Below, one piece after another: positions 1 to 8,606 of a DNA stretch of 64,000 nt (its first letter is position 1; every line of letters begins with the position of its first letter). Source of the stretch: an uncultured Eubacteriales bacterium (lineage in GTDB: Bacteria > Bacillota > Clostridia > Christensenellales > Aristaeellaceae); the NCBI GenBank assembly GCA_902793325.1, contig CADBCY010000013.1, forward strand, positions 1-64,000. Direction: 5' to 3'. The notes under the pieces are model-generated. The model was given only the letters and a program-made list of their open reading frames with translations. It did not search any database and had not been told where the DNA came from. The position numbers were made by a program, and so were the translations under genes.

Positions 1-214
1 AACCTTTGCGGTTTTCAGCTTCGCTGAAAACTGGAAATCCCTTCGGGATTTCCACCTCTGCAAGGCAAGGAAGGCCGTCCTGCGGATGCGGGAGCTTACT
101 TAAACGTAAGTGACCAAATCCGCAGGGCGGCCTGACGCAGCAAGCGGAGATTCCCTCCGCGTCAGCGGTGTCTTTCAGGGAATCTCCGCGGTTGCGGCCT
201 TTATCGACGCTCTG
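1..214. repeat. Dispersed structured repeat, copy 1
   Basis: The segment is built from nested inverted repeats and shares most of its sequence with 14370-14544. Visible stems: TTTTCAGC/GCTGAAAA and GGAAATCCC/GGGATTTCC, both with TTC loops; a 16-bp stem with one G-U pair, AGGCCGTCCTGCGGAT (72-87) with ATCCGCAGGGCGGCCT (118-133), enclosing a CTTAC/GTAAG hairpin; and GCGGAGATTCCCT with AGGGAATCTCCGC, enclosing CCGC-gtca-GCGG. It starts about 20 bases beyond the spoIVA stop and may extend past the window edge. No ORF in it looks real. It could be a non-autonomous mobile element or a structured 3' RNA. Confidence 0.8.
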
Positions 215-233
215 GGCGGGGCGCGCCGCGGAA

Positions 234-1712
234 TCACAGCATGATGCAGATCACGCCGCCGTTGCCCTCGTTGACCACCTTCTCCAGCGCCTCGCGCAGC
301 TTCTGGCGCGCGTCGTCGGGCAGGCGGGCAAGCTTGCCGCTCATGCCCTCGCGCACCAGGGCGTTCAGCGTCTTGCCGAAGATCTCCGTCTCCCACATGC
401 CCTCGGGGTCGGCGGCGAACTGGGCCTTCAGCGTTTCCGCCAGCTCCTTCGATTGCTTCTCGCCGCCCACGATTGGGTTGATCTCCGTCTGCAAATCCAC
501 GCGGATCATGTGCAGCGACGGCGCGGTGGCCCGCAGCCGCACGCCGTAGCGGCCGCCCTGCCGGGCCAGCTCCGGCTCCTGCAGCACCAGCTCCTCCGTG
601 GCGGGCATCACCGTGCCGTAGCCGGTGCTGCGCGCGCTGGCGAGGGCGTCGGCCACCTTGTCGTAGGCGCGCCGTGCCGCGACCAGCTCCTTCATCAGCT
701 CGAACAGGTGCGCCTCGCCCTCGATCTCCTGCCCGCAGGCCTCCCCCAGCACGCGGTAGAACAGCCCGTCCTTCAGCGCCAGCCGGTACTCCAACGCGCC
801 GTCGTTCAGGCTGGCCTTCAGCGGCAGCAGGTCCTCGACGTACTCGTTTTCCGCCATCGCCCGCTCCAGCGCCGCGCGGTCGCGCACGCGCCGCATCTGC
901 CCCACCGCCGCCCGCACGCTGCCCATCACCGACTCGCTCAGCCAGTGGTCCTCCGGCAGCGCCGTGAGCCACGCCGGGGTCTGCACGCGGATCTCCCGCA
1001 GCGGGAACTCGAACAGCAGGCTTTCCAGGATGCCGTTCAGCGCCTCCAGGCCCATCTGGGCGACGTTCACCGCCTGGACCGGCACGCCGTAGCGCTCCGC
1101 CAGGGCGTCCCGCAGCCGCAGCGTGTCCGGGGAGGTCGGGGACGTGGTGTTCAGCACCACCGCGAACGGCTTGCCCAGGGCCTTCAGCTCCTGCACCACC
1201 CGCTCCTCCGCCGCCTCGTAGGCCGAGCGCGGCAGCTCCACGACGCTGCCGTCGGTGGTCACCACCAGGCCCAGCGTGGCATGCTCGCGGATGACCCGGC
1301 GCGTGCCGACCTCCGCGGCCTCCTCGAAGGGGATGTCGTGGTCGTACCAGGGCGTGCGCACCATGCGGGACGCCTCGCCCTCGCTGAGCCCCAGCACGCC
1401 GGGAATCAGGTAGCCCACGCAGTCCACCAGCCGCACGCGGGCGGTGGCGGCGTCCTTCAGGCGCACCTCCGCCGCCTCGTTGGGCACGAAGCGCGGCTGG
1501 GTGGTCATGATCGTTCGCCCCGCGCCGCTCTGGGGCAGCTCGTCCACCGCCCTGGCGCGGGCGTCCTCGTCCGCCATGCCGGGCAACACAAGCAGTTCCA
1601 TGAACCGCTTGATGAACGTCGATTTGCCGGCGCGCACCGGCCCAACGACGCCGAGGTAGATATCGCCGCCGCACCGGCCCGCGATATCCCGGTACAAGGT
1701 ATTCTGATCCAT
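234..1712 (-). CDS. spoIVA: Stage IV sporulation protein A (spore coat basal-layer ATPase)
   Basis: In known members this cytoskeletal ATPase assembles on the outer forespore membrane in the mother cell and forms the platform for the spore coat. The 492-residue length equals that of the Bacillus protein. A Walker A motif, GPVRAGKS, lies at residues 24-31, followed by a Thr-rich switch region around residues 62-77. The protein ends in the family's hydrophobic tail (GGVICIML). The ATG is preceded by GGGAGG at 8-base spacing, and a sigma-E-like promoter lies just upstream. It is divergent from the sortase gene. Identification is firm, and it is the best evidence that the organism sporulates. Confidence 0.97.
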   Translation of the reverse strand: MDQNTLYRDIAGRCGGDIYLGVVGPVRAGKSTFIKRFMELLVLPGMADEDARARAVDELPQSGAGRTIMTTQPRFVPNEAAEVRLKDAATARVRLVDCVGYLIPGVLGLSEGEASRMVRTPWYDHDIPFEEAAEVGTRRVIREHATLGLVVTTDGSVVELPRSAYEAAEERVVQELKALGKPFAVVLNTTSPTSPDTLRLRDALAERYGVPVQAVNVAQMGLEALNGILESLLFEFPLREIRVQTPAWLTALPEDHWLSESVMGSVRAAVGQMRRVRDRAALERAMAENEYVEDLLPLKASLNDGALEYRLALKDGLFYRVLGEACGQEIEGEAHLFELMKELVAARRAYDKVADALASARSTGYGTVMPATEELVLQEPELARQGGRYGVRLRATAPSLHMIRVDLQTEINPIVGGEKQSKELAETLKAQFAADPEGMWETEIFGKTLNALVREGMSGKLARLPDDARQKLREALEKVVNEGNGGVICIML

Positions 1713-1744
1713 GGAACACGCCTCCCGCTCGGTTTTTCACGTCC

Positions 1745-1773
1745 AGCTTATGAGGCGCGTTTCCGGGATATGC
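1745..1773 (-). promoter_or_regulatory. Candidate sigma-E promoter of spoIVA
   Basis: On the minus strand, GCATATC (-35-like) and CATAAGCT (-10-like) are 14 bases apart. This resembles the sigma-E consensus (KMATATT, 14-15 bases, CATACAMT). It ends about 33 bases before the spoIVA start codon, and spoIVA is a sigma-E gene in Bacillus. This is a match by eye only. Confidence 0.5.
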
Positions 1774-1777
1774 GCGC

Positions 1778-1806
1778 TTGCATTTCCGCGCCGTTGGCCT
1801 TATAAT
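1778..1806 (+). promoter_or_regulatory. Sigma-A promoter of the sortase gene
   Basis: TTGCAT and a perfect TATAAT are separated by 17 bases, about 40 bases before the sortase start. The -35 overlaps the end of the divergent spoIVA promoter candidate. Confidence 0.65.
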
Positions 1807-1845
1807 AGGGAGCAGACGGTCGGCATACCGACTCCGGAGGTTTTC

Positions 1846-3057
1846 ATGAAAGAGCCCAGACGCGACGGCGGTTCGTTCCTCACCACGTTTATCATCACGC
1901 TGGTGCTGTTGATGTCGGTGCTGACGGTGTACATCGTCAACTGGTACGTCGACCGCGCCCGCGTGCAGGCCAAGGGCGCGCGCTACCAGGCGCTGTACGT
2001 CACCGCCGCGCCCACGGCGGACGACGCCCCCGAACCCGAGGCGGACGATCAAGCTACGCCCGGGCCGGAAAGCGCCGAAGCGGAAACGGAAGCTGCAACC
2101 GAAACGGCAGCGGCAGAAACGGAAGAAACGGAAGCGCCGGCAGCGACGGAGGCGCCGGAAACAGAGGCGGCAGAAACGGAAGCGCCGGAGGTCGGCGACC
2201 GTGACGCCGCGGCGGTCGGCGCGGTTCCCGAACCCGGGAACGTCGGCGCAGCGACCCCGGAAGCGACCGTCCCGCCGACGCAGAACCCCGCCGCCGAACC
2301 CACGGCGGAGCCGACCGCGACGCCGGAGCCGACCACAACGCCGGAACCCACCGCGACGCCCACGCCCGAGCCCACCGAAGCGCCCCTGGAGACGCCCGGC
2401 CCGGACACGCTGATCTATGCCCTGCCCACCGCGCCGCCGGTGCAGGAATCCTTCAAGGCGCTGCTGGAGGTCAATCCCGACACCGTGGGCTACCTCACCA
2501 TCGGGGACATGGTCTCCCTGCCGGTCGTGCAGCGGGTGAACAGCAACGGTTACTACCTCTTCCACGACTTCGACCGGCTCAAGACGCGCGAGGGCACGCT
2601 GTTCCTGGACGGCGTGAACCGCCTCGTGCCGGAGGACGACTGCCTGATCATCTACGGTCACAACATGCGCAACGGCACCATGTTCGGCAGGCTGGACGAG
2701 TTTGAAAAGCTCTCCACGCTGAAGGCCAACGCCGTGGTGCACTTCGACACGCTGTACGCCAACCACCTCTACGTGCCCTTCGCCGCCTTCACCGCGAGCA
2801 TGGACAAGACGAGCAGCCGCTACTTCGAGGTGCGGCGCTTCCTGATGACGCCCGAGGAATTCACCGGCTTCATCTCGGAGCTGAAGCAGCGCTCGAAGTT
2901 CGACATCCCCGTGGACGCCGTGCAGGGCGACTCGATCCTGCTGCTGGTGACCTGCGACTACACGAACACCGACGGCCGCTTCATACTCGCGCTGCGCCGC
3001 CTGCGCGACGGCGAGACCGAGGCGGACGCGAAGGCCATGGTGGCGAAGGCAAAGTAA
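1846..3057 (+). CDS. Class B-like sortase with long acidic/Pro-Thr stalk
   Basis: This is a membrane-anchored cysteine transpeptidase, expected to join sorting-signal proteins to peptidoglycan or assemble surface polymers. From the ATG at 1846 (GGAGG 5 bases upstream) it has 403 residues: a short cytoplasmic tail, one membrane segment around residues 10-31, a very low-complexity Glu/Thr/Ala then Pro/Thr stalk to about residue 205, and a C-terminal sortase domain. His272 (YGHNM), Cys370 (LVTCDY) and Arg378 (GRFIL) are in the positions of the catalytic triad. No sorting-signal substrate gene was noticed in the window. Class B is inferred from the motif context; the stalk is much longer than usual. 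Confidence 0.88.
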   Translation: MKEPRRDGGSFLTTFIITLVLLMSVLTVYIVNWYVDRARVQAKGARYQALYVTAAPTADDAPEPEADDQATPGPESAEAETEAATETAAAETEETEAPAATEAPETEAAETEAPEVGDRDAAAVGAVPEPGNVGAATPEATVPPTQNPAAEPTAEPTATPEPTTTPEPTATPTPEPTEAPLETPGPDTLIYALPTAPPVQESFKALLEVNPDTVGYLTIGDMVSLPVVQRVNSNGYYLFHDFDRLKTREGTLFLDGVNRLVPEDDCLIIYGHNMRNGTMFGRLDEFEKLSTLKANAVVHFDTLYANHLYVPFAAFTASMDKTSSRYFEVRRFLMTPEEFTGFISELKQRSKFDIPVDAVQGDSILLLVTCDYTNTDGRFILALRRLRDGETEADAKAMVAKAK

Positions 3058-3096
3058 AGCCGCGCCCGCCGAAGCGGACACGGCAATCAAGGACGA

Positions 3097-3158
3097 GGGG
3101 TTGTTCCGACGCGCCGGCGGCGGTTTGCCGCGCGGCTTCAGCGCTCCGGGACAACCCC
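3097..3158 (-). terminator. Inverted repeat spanning the ogg stop codon
   Basis: GGGGTTGTTCCG (3097-3108) pairs with CGGGACAACCCC (3147-3158), with one G-U, around a GC-rich inner hairpin. The stem includes the last codons of the glycosylase gene. There is no T-tract, so terminator function is uncertain. Confidence 0.35.
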
Positions 3159-3989
3159 TTCTTCGAGCGCCATCGCCCCGGTGCGGGCGGCGTGGAACAG
3201 GAACTGCTGCATCAGCCCCGCGTGCGGGCCGAGCCTTTCCCGGGCGGCCCGCGCCATGGCGCGGCGGGACATCTCCCCGAAGCCGAACCAGCACCGCAGC
3301 AGCCGCGCCACCCACACGTCCACCGGGAAGGCCTCCGCGTGGCCACAGCCGAACAGCAGCACGCAGTCGGCCACCTTGTCCCCCACGCCCGGCAGCGTCG
3401 TCAGCGCAGCGTGCGCGGCGTCGTAGTCCATCGCGCGCAATGCGTCCAGCGGAAAGCCCTCCGCCACCCGGCGCGCCGTATCGACGAGGAACGGCGCGCG
3501 ATAGCCCACCTTCATCGCCCGCAGGCGCTCCTGCGGGCACGCGGCCAGCGCCTGCGGCGCGGGAAAGCCGAAGAGCGTCCCCCGCGGCGTGTCGAAGCGC
3601 GGGCCGAGCTCCCGGCACAGCGCGCCCACGAGGCCCCGGATGCGCGCGACGTTGTTGTTGGCGGACAGTATGAAGCTCACCAGCGCCTCCCACGGCGGCT
3701 GGTTCAAAACGCGCAGCCCCGGGAACATCGCCATGGCCTGCCGCGCCGCGGGGACGCCGTCGAACGCCCCGGCCACGGCGTCGTAGTCGCGGTCGAGGTC
3801 CAGGTAGCGGCGCAGCGCGGCGGGGTCGGCGTCGCCCTCGGCCAGGATGCCCCCGTCCGCCCGCGACAGCCACACCGGCGCGCCGCCGACGACCGCGCCG
3901 TACCACGCGCCCGCGCGCGCCCAGTGAAAGCACTGTGCGCTGTCCATGAGCGTCAGCGACAGTTCCAGCGGCTCGCTTCCGATGCGCAT
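3138..3989 (-). CDS. ogg: 8-oxoguanine DNA glycosylase/AP lyase (OGG1 family)
   Basis: Base-excision repair enzyme that removes 8-oxoguanine and nicks the strand by beta-elimination. The 283-residue protein has an N-terminal OGG-type domain followed by the helix-hairpin-helix-GPD module: LPGVGDKVADC with catalytic Lys205 and FPVDVW with catalytic Asp224. The start has GAGG 7 bases upstream. It stands alone, convergent with the sortase gene and downstream of the rpmA terminator. The N-terminal domain makes the OGG1 family more likely than AlkA or MutY. Confidence 0.9.
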   Translation of the reverse strand: MRIGSEPLELSLTLMDSAQCFHWARAGAWYGAVVGGAPVWLSRADGGILAEGDADPAALRRYLDLDRDYDAVAGAFDGVPAARQAMAMFPGLRVLNQPPWEALVSFILSANNNVARIRGLVGALCRELGPRFDTPRGTLFGFPAPQALAACPQERLRAMKVGYRAPFLVDTARRVAEGFPLDALRAMDYDAAHAALTTLPGVGDKVADCVLLFGCGHAEAFPVDVWVARLLRCWFGFGEMSRRAMARAARERLGPHAGLMQQFLFHAARTGAMALEEGVVPER

Positions 3990-4021
3990 AGGCGTTCCTC
4001 TTTCGTGTAAATCGGATATAT

Positions 4022-4049
4022 AAAAGGCGCTGTCGAGACAGCGCCTTTT
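4022..4049 (-). terminator. Rho-independent terminator of the rplU-prp-rpmA operon
   Basis: A near-perfect 28-base palindrome with AAAAGGCGCTGTC and GACAGCGCCTTTT arms lies 18 bases beyond the rpmA stop. The minus-strand transcript ends in TTTT followed by AT-rich sequence. The symmetric A/T ends could also allow termination in the other direction. Confidence 0.85.
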
Positions 4050-4067
4050 CGCTCATTGGGACTCTTG

Positions 4068-4364
4068 TTATTCCGCCGCAGCTTCCGTCTTGGGATAGAT
4101 GCTGACCTGCTTGCGGGTCTTGCCAAGACGCTCGAACTTTACGACGCCATCCAGCTTCGCGTACAGGGTATCATCGTCGCCGATGCCCACGTTCTTGCCG
4201 GGATGGAACTTGGTTCCGCGCTGACGAACGAGAATGTTGCCCGCGAGCACGAACTGACCGTCCGCGCGCTTCACGCCCAGGCGCTGCGCATGGCTGTCAC
4301 GGCCGTTGCGGGAGGAGCCCATTCCCTTCTTATGAGCGAAGAGCTGAAGATTCATCATGAACAT
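4068..4364 (-). CDS. rpmA: 50S ribosomal protein L27 with cleavable N-terminus
   Basis: Large-subunit protein whose N-terminus reaches the peptidyl transferase centre. The 98 residues begin [14 protein letters not shown]. The LQLFA/HKKG junction after Ala10 is the Firmicutes-type processing site cut by Prp, which is encoded immediately upstream, and cleavage is needed before L27 can function. GGAGGT lies 7 bases before the ATG at 4364. It is the last gene of rplU-prp-rpmA. Confidence 0.97.
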   Translation of the reverse strand: MFMMNLQLFAHKKGMGSSRNGRDSHAQRLGVKRADGQFVLAGNILVRQRGTKFHPGKNVGIGDDDTLYAKLDGVVKFERLGKTRKQVSIYPKTEAAAE

Positions 4365-4369
4365 GTGCT

Positions 4370-4723
4370 TTACCTCCGTTCTTCGAAGAATATGCGAACG
4401 TTTCGAGGATAACTCCTCTCAATTGCCTGAAGCCCCTGAAGGAGGGTCTCCAGCAGGAGCTGCGCCTGCTGAAGCTGATTCTCGGTGGCTTCGGGCGTAA
4501 GTCTCGCCTCCAGAAAGGCGGACCGGTCGTCGATCTCGTACATGAGGGGCGCCTTCAGGACCTCTTTGAGGCCGTTCAGCGTGGTCTGGGTCAGCGCGGA
4601 GACGGCGGCGCAGACGATGTCCTCGCCCGCCGCGGCGTAGCCCGTGTGCCCCTCCGCCCGATAGCCGACCAGCTTGCCGTCGCCGCGCCTATAGAACGTG
4701 ACGGCGTTGCCAGGGCTTTTCAT
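4370..4723 (-). CDS. prp: Ribosomal-processing cysteine protease Prp
   Basis: Small cysteine protease that removes the N-terminal extension of L27. It has 117 residues, with the His26 (GHTGY) and Cys38 (DIVCAAVS) dyad in the spacing known for the family. It sits between rplU (1-base overlap) and rpmA (5-base gap), the usual position for this gene in Firmicutes. The presence of both protease and cleavable substrate makes the assignment secure. Confidence 0.95.
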   Translation of the reverse strand: MKSPGNAVTFYRRGDGKLVGYRAEGHTGYAAAGEDIVCAAVSALTQTTLNGLKEVLKAPLMYEIDDRSAFLEARLTPEATENQLQQAQLLLETLLQGLQAIERSYPRNVRIFFEERR

Positions 4724-5043
4724 CAGGCGTTGATGGCCGTGATCTCAACCTTGGTGTAGGGCTGACGATGGCCCTGCTTCTTGCGCTCGTTCTTCTTGGC
4801 CTTGTACTTGTAGACCACGATCTTCCTGCTCTTCACCTGAGCCAGCACCTTGCCCTCGACCTTGGCGCCCTCCACCACGGGAGTGCCGATCCTGGACTGG
4901 TCCGCATCGCCGACGAGCAGAACCTCATCGAAAGTAACCGCTTCGTCCGCCTGCGCGCTGAGCTTCTCAACGAAGATCACGTCGCCCTGCTGAACGCGGT
5001 ACTGCTTACCACCGGTCTTAATGACTGCGTACACGCGTTGCAC
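4723..5043 (-). CDS. rplU: 50S ribosomal protein L21
   Basis: Large-subunit protein that binds 23S rRNA. The 106-residue length is typical, with the family start ([13 protein letters not shown]) and the basic C-terminal signature ([14 protein letters not shown]). It is the first gene of the rplU-prp-rpmA operon, preceded by a structured leader and a near-consensus promoter. AGGAGG lies just upstream of the start. Confidence 0.98.
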   Translation of the reverse strand: MQRVYAVIKTGGKQYRVQQGDVIFVEKLSAQADEAVTFDEVLLVGDADQSRIGTPVVEGAKVEGKVLAQVKSRKIVVYKYKAKKNERKKQGHRQPYTKVEITAINA

Positions 5044-5124
5044 CTCCTAACAAAAAAATCTCGCCGAAACTGGGCAGCATGCCCGTTCGAAGCATGCATT
5101 TGAAGCCGGTTTCGAGCGGCTTAC
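5044..5124 (-). ncRNA. Structured 5' leader of rplU (L21-leader-like)
   Basis: The stretch between promoter and rplU can fold into a long hairpin: CTCGAAAC near the 5' end pairs with GTTTCGG..CGAG near the start codon, and two GCATGC blocks pair inside. L21 leaders that bind the ribosomal protein are known in Firmicutes. Assignment to that family is inferred from position and shape only. Confidence 0.5.
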
Positions 5125-5130
5125 CGATAA

Positions 5131-5159
5131 ATTATATCGAAATTTCACGCCATTGTCAA
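5131..5159 (-). promoter_or_regulatory. Near-consensus sigma-A promoter of rplU operon
   Basis: Minus-strand TTGACA and TATAAT are separated by exactly 17 bases, consistent with very strong constitutive expression of a ribosomal operon. Confidence 0.9.
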
Positions 5160-5190
5160 TCGGCGCGGGCGGTCGCATGAAAATATAACA

Positions 5191-5964
5191 TTACCTGCCC
5201 AGCCAGTCACAGATGCCCTCCACCATGCCGTCGGCCAGCTTCTGCTGGTAGGCGGGGGTATTGAGGTTGAAGTCCTCTTCGCGATTGCTCATGTAACCGC
5301 ACTCGACCATGATGCACGGCACGACGGACCAGTTCTGGCCGGTGTAGGTGTCCCGCTGGAAGATGCCGCGCTCGGCCGCGCCGGTGGCCTCCAGCATCCG
5401 GGGCAGTATGCACTTCGCCGCGGCCAGGCTGGACTCTGCGATCGGCCCGGTCTTGGTCACGTACAGGCCGATGCCGTGGACGGAGGACTTCTCCGCGCCG
5501 TCGCAGTGGATGCGCAGCACCAGGTCCACGCCCAGCTTGTTCATCATCATGGCGCGCTCCCGGTTGGAGATGTCCACGTCGTGGCTCTCACGGGTCATGT
5601 AGACCTCCGCGCCCTCGGCCAGCAGCGCGTCCCGCAGCTTGAAGGCGATCTCCAGGTCGGTCACGTACTCGGCGATGCCGGTGGCGCGGCCGCTGGTGCC
5701 GGAGGCCACCTTGGGCTTCGTCTCCCGGCTGCCCGGCGCGATGGGCTCCTTTTCGCTGTTGGCGTGGGCCTGGTGGCCGGGATCAATGCCGATTCTGACG
5801 CCGGTCAGGCGCAGCGCCGGGTCTTCCACGGGCTCGTCCTCCGCCACGGGCATGGTCGCCGCGGGCGGCGCCTCGGACGCGGCGGGCGCCGGCGTTCCCT
5901 CCGCCAGGCACGCGGCGCACGGCAGCGCGAGGGCGAGCAGCAACGCGAGGATCCGCTTCATCAT
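5191..5964 (-). CDS. N-acetylmuramoyl-L-alanine amidase (Amidase_3), secreted
   Basis: Zinc amidase that cuts the bond between MurNAc and the stem peptide. It has 257 residues: a signal peptide (about residues 1-21), a Pro/Ala-rich linker to about residue 50, then the Amidase_3 domain. The zinc ligands His64 (DPGH), Glu105 (TDLE) and His153 (RIHCD) and the catalytic Glu221 (MVECGYMSN) are all present, so it should be active. It starts 3 bases after the TetR gene stop, with its RBS inside that gene's end, so the two are probably co-transcribed. In a spore former it could act in germination, sporulation or cell separation; the sequence does not decide. Confidence 0.93.
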   Translation of the reverse strand: MMKRILALLLALALPCAACLAEGTPAPAASEAPPAATMPVAEDEPVEDPALRLTGVRIGIDPGHQAHANSEKEPIAPGSRETKPKVASGTSGRATGIAEYVTDLEIAFKLRDALLAEGAEVYMTRESHDVDISNRERAMMMNKLGVDLVLRIHCDGAEKSSVHGIGLYVTKTGPIAESSLAAAKCILPRMLEATGAAERGIFQRDTYTGQNWSVVPCIMVECGYMSNREEDFNLNTPAYQQKLADGMVEGICDWLGR

Positions 5965-5967
5965 CGC

Positions 5968-6669
5968 TCACGCTCCTTCCCGGGCCTGCATGGCGGCGGC
6001 CGCTGCGCGGCAGTTGGCCACCAGTCGGCCGACGTCCTTCAGCTCAAGCGCGCCGTGCGGCGCGCCCACCAGCAGCTCCGCGGCCTCGCGGCAGGCGTTC
6101 AGCAGCTCGATGGCGGGGATCAGCCGGTCGGGGTTCTCCGGGTCGCCGGCCAGCAGCGCGCAGACCTCGTCGTCGGCGTCGAGGGCCAGCAGAAGCAGCA
6201 GCCGTCCCGCCTCCGCCGGGCGGCGCATGAAGAAGCTGCCGTCGGCGATGCCCGCTTCCAGCACCTCGTCCAGCGCGGGCAGCAGCAAGTCAATCAGGAT
6301 CCGCCGGCGCTGCGCTGTCAGGGAGTAGTCCCTCTCCACGCAGGCCAGGCGCATCAGCGTGCCCGCGAAGCCGGGCTCCTCCGTTTCGAACAGGCTCGCC
6401 TGCACGAGCAGCAGGTTCAGCCGCTCCAGCGGGCTGCGCCGCCCGTCCCGCACGTCCGAAAGCGCGCGCTCGACCCGCGCCGCGGTGCGACGCTCGCTGA
6501 CCGCCCGCAGCACGCTCTCCTTGGATTCGAAATAGTGGTAGAAGCCGCCCTTCGACATGCCCAGCGCGTCCAGCACGTCCTGCACCGAGGTGCGCTCGTA
6601 GCCGCGCCCGAGGAACAGCCGTTCCGCCGCGTCCAGGATCTGGGTTCGCTTCATATCGCCCTTTTTCAT
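5968..6669 (-). CDS. TetR/AcrR family transcriptional regulator
   Basis: The 233-residue protein has the N-terminal TetR DNA-binding domain (ILDAAERLFLGRGYERTSVQ, then MSKGGFYHYFESKE, about residues 10-55) and a helical ligand-binding domain of unknown specificity. GGAGG lies 8 bases before the ATG. It lies between the YgiQ gene upstream (20-base gap) and the amidase gene downstream, all on one strand. Its target is not evident; autoregulation of this small operon is a guess. Confidence 0.9.
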   Translation of the reverse strand: MKKGDMKRTQILDAAERLFLGRGYERTSVQDVLDALGMSKGGFYHYFESKESVLRAVSERRTAARVERALSDVRDGRRSPLERLNLLLVQASLFETEEPGFAGTLMRLACVERDYSLTAQRRRILIDLLLPALDEVLEAGIADGSFFMRRPAEAGRLLLLLALDADDEVCALLAGDPENPDRLIPAIELLNACREAAELLVGAPHGALELKDVGRLVANCRAAAAAMQAREGA

Positions 6670-6688
6670 GGGATCGTCCTCCTGTGTT

Positions 6689-8587
6689 TCAGCGCTTGCG
6701 CGCGTTCTTTTTCTGGGGTTTTCCGCGGTCGGTCGGCCGCTTCTGCGGGCTCCGCGCGCCGCCGCGGGGCTTTTGCCCGCCCGCCTCGGGCTTCGGCTTG
6801 CGCTCGAAGGGCGGAACCAGGCAGTCGCCGCCCCAGCCGATCAGGTCCTCCCGGCCCGCCTTCTTCAGCGCCTTCAGCACCAGCGCCCGGTTGTAGGGCT
6901 TGAAGTAGTGCATCAGCGCGCGCTGCATGGCCTTCTCCTCCGGGTCGCGCGGCACGTACACCGGCGTCATGTCCCTGGGATCGAGGCCCGTGTGGAACAT
7001 GGCGGTGGACAGCGTGCCGGGCGTGGGATAGAAGTCCTGCACCTGGTCGGGATGCTGGCCGGTGCGCTTCATGTACACCGCAAGCTGGATGGCGTCGTCC
7101 AGCGTGCAGCCGGGGTGGCTGGACATGAAGTAGGGCACCAGGTACTGCTTCAGCCCCAGGCGCTCGTTGACCTGCCGGTAGCGCCGCACGAACTCGTCGT
7201 ACACGGACGCCTCGGGCTTGCCCAGGTAGTACAGCGCCCGCGGGCTCACGTGCTCCGGAGCCACCTTCAACTGCCCCGACACGTGGTGCTTCACCAGCTC
7301 CGTGAGGAAGCCGCTCTTCCTGTCCGCCAGCAGGTAATCGAAGCGGATGCCGGAGCGGATGAACACCTTCTTGACCCCCGGGAGCTGCCGGAGCGCGCGC
7401 AGGATGTCGATGTACTCGCGGTGGTCTGCGACCAGGTTCGGGCAGGGCTTGGGGAACAGGCACTGGCGGTGCACGCAGGCCCCCGCCTTCAACTGCTTCG
7501 TGCAGGCGGGCTTGCGGAAGTTGGCCGTCGGGCCGCCCACGTCGTGGATGTAGCCCTTGAACCCCGGCTGCTTCGTGAGCAGCCGCCCCTCTTCCACGAT
7601 GGATTCCTTGCTGCGGCTGGTGACGATCCTGCCCTGGTGGAAGGTCAGCGCGCAGAAGTTGCACGCGCCGAAGCAGCCCCGCACCGAGGCGATGGAGAAC
7701 TTCACTTCCTCGATGGCCGGGATGCCACCGTCGCGCTCGTACATGGGGTGGTACGTCCGCATGTAGGGCAGGGCGTACACCGCGTCCAGCTCGGCCTCGG
7801 TCAGCGGCAGGTCGGGCACATTCTGCAGCAGCACCTTCCTGCCGTGCCGCTGGGCGATGGGCCTGCCCCGCACCGGGTCCTGCTGGTCGTACTGGACCTT
7901 GAACGCCTCGGCATAGGCGCGCCTGTCCTTCGCCACGACCTCCATCGGCGGAATCTCGAGGAAGCCCTCGGGCACGTCGCCGGCCATCGCGCAGGTGCCG
8001 GGGACCCGCATTTCGGAAAAATCCCGCCCCGACTGCATCCACTCGGCCACCCGCAGGATGCTGCGCTCCCCCATGCCGAACATCAGCACGTCCGCGCCGC
8101 TGTCCACCAGGATCGAGTTGCGCACCCGGTCGTCCCAGTAGTCGTAGTGGGCGAAGCGCCGGAGCGACGCCTCCACCCCGCCGATGGCGACGGGCACGCC
8201 GCCGTAGGCCTCGCGGATGCGGTTGCAGTACACGATGGTGGCGCGGTCGGGGCGATGGCCCGCCCTGCCGCCGGGGGAATAGGCGTCCTCCGAGCGGCGC
8301 TTCTTCGCGGCGGTGTAGTGGTTCACCATGCTGTCGATGACCCCCGCCGTCACCAGGAAGCCGATCCTTGGACGTCCGAATTCCCTGAACGGTTCACAGG
8401 AGTGCCAGTCCGGCTGGGGCAGCATGGCCACGCGGTACCCGGCATTCTCCAGCACGCGGGAGATGATCGCCAGCCCGAAGGAGGGGTGATCCACGTAGGC
8501 GTCGCCGGTGACGTACACGAAATCCGGCGCGTCCCAGCCCAGGGCGCGCATCTCCTTCATGTTCACGGGCAGAAAGCCCTTGGCCAC
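6689..8587 (-). CDS. YgiQ family radical SAM protein
   Basis: Member of the UPF0313/YgiQ radical SAM family, function not established. The iron-sulfur cluster motif is RGCFGACNFC with Cys305, Cys309 and Cys312, preceded by a large N-terminal domain and followed by a basic, Lys/Arg/Gly-rich tail. A GTG at 8587 is chosen over the GTG three codons upstream because GGGAGG then lies 8 bases away instead of overlapping the start. The length of 632 residues fits the family. Confidence 0.9.
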   Translation of the reverse strand: MAKGFLPVNMKEMRALGWDAPDFVYVTGDAYVDHPSFGLAIISRVLENAGYRVAMLPQPDWHSCEPFREFGRPRIGFLVTAGVIDSMVNHYTAAKKRRSEDAYSPGGRAGHRPDRATIVYCNRIREAYGGVPVAIGGVEASLRRFAHYDYWDDRVRNSILVDSGADVLMFGMGERSILRVAEWMQSGRDFSEMRVPGTCAMAGDVPEGFLEIPPMEVVAKDRRAYAEAFKVQYDQQDPVRGRPIAQRHGRKVLLQNVPDLPLTEAELDAVYALPYMRTYHPMYERDGGIPAIEEVKFSIASVRGCFGACNFCALTFHQGRIVTSRSKESIVEEGRLLTKQPGFKGYIHDVGGPTANFRKPACTKQLKAGACVHRQCLFPKPCPNLVADHREYIDILRALRQLPGVKKVFIRSGIRFDYLLADRKSGFLTELVKHHVSGQLKVAPEHVSPRALYYLGKPEASVYDEFVRRYRQVNERLGLKQYLVPYFMSSHPGCTLDDAIQLAVYMKRTGQHPDQVQDFYPTPGTLSTAMFHTGLDPRDMTPVYVPRDPEEKAMQRALMHYFKPYNRALVLKALKKAGREDLIGWGGDCLVPPFERKPKPEAGGQKPRGGARSPQKRPTDRGKPQKKNARKR

Positions 8588-8606
8588 GGCACTCACCTCC
8601 CCCCGG

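Noticed and set aside
1-214. Group II intron or tRNA-like structure in the repeat
   Set aside because: No intron domain V-like motif, no reverse transcriptase and no tRNA cloverleaf could be recognised; the hairpins are arranged in series.
168-4056. Very long open frames on both strands across spoIVA, sortase and ogg (for example 175-4056 minus, 168-1805 plus)
   Set aside because: They lie antisense or out of frame to well-identified genes and encode Arg/Ala/Gly- or His/Gln-rich composition typical of GC-rich shadow frames.
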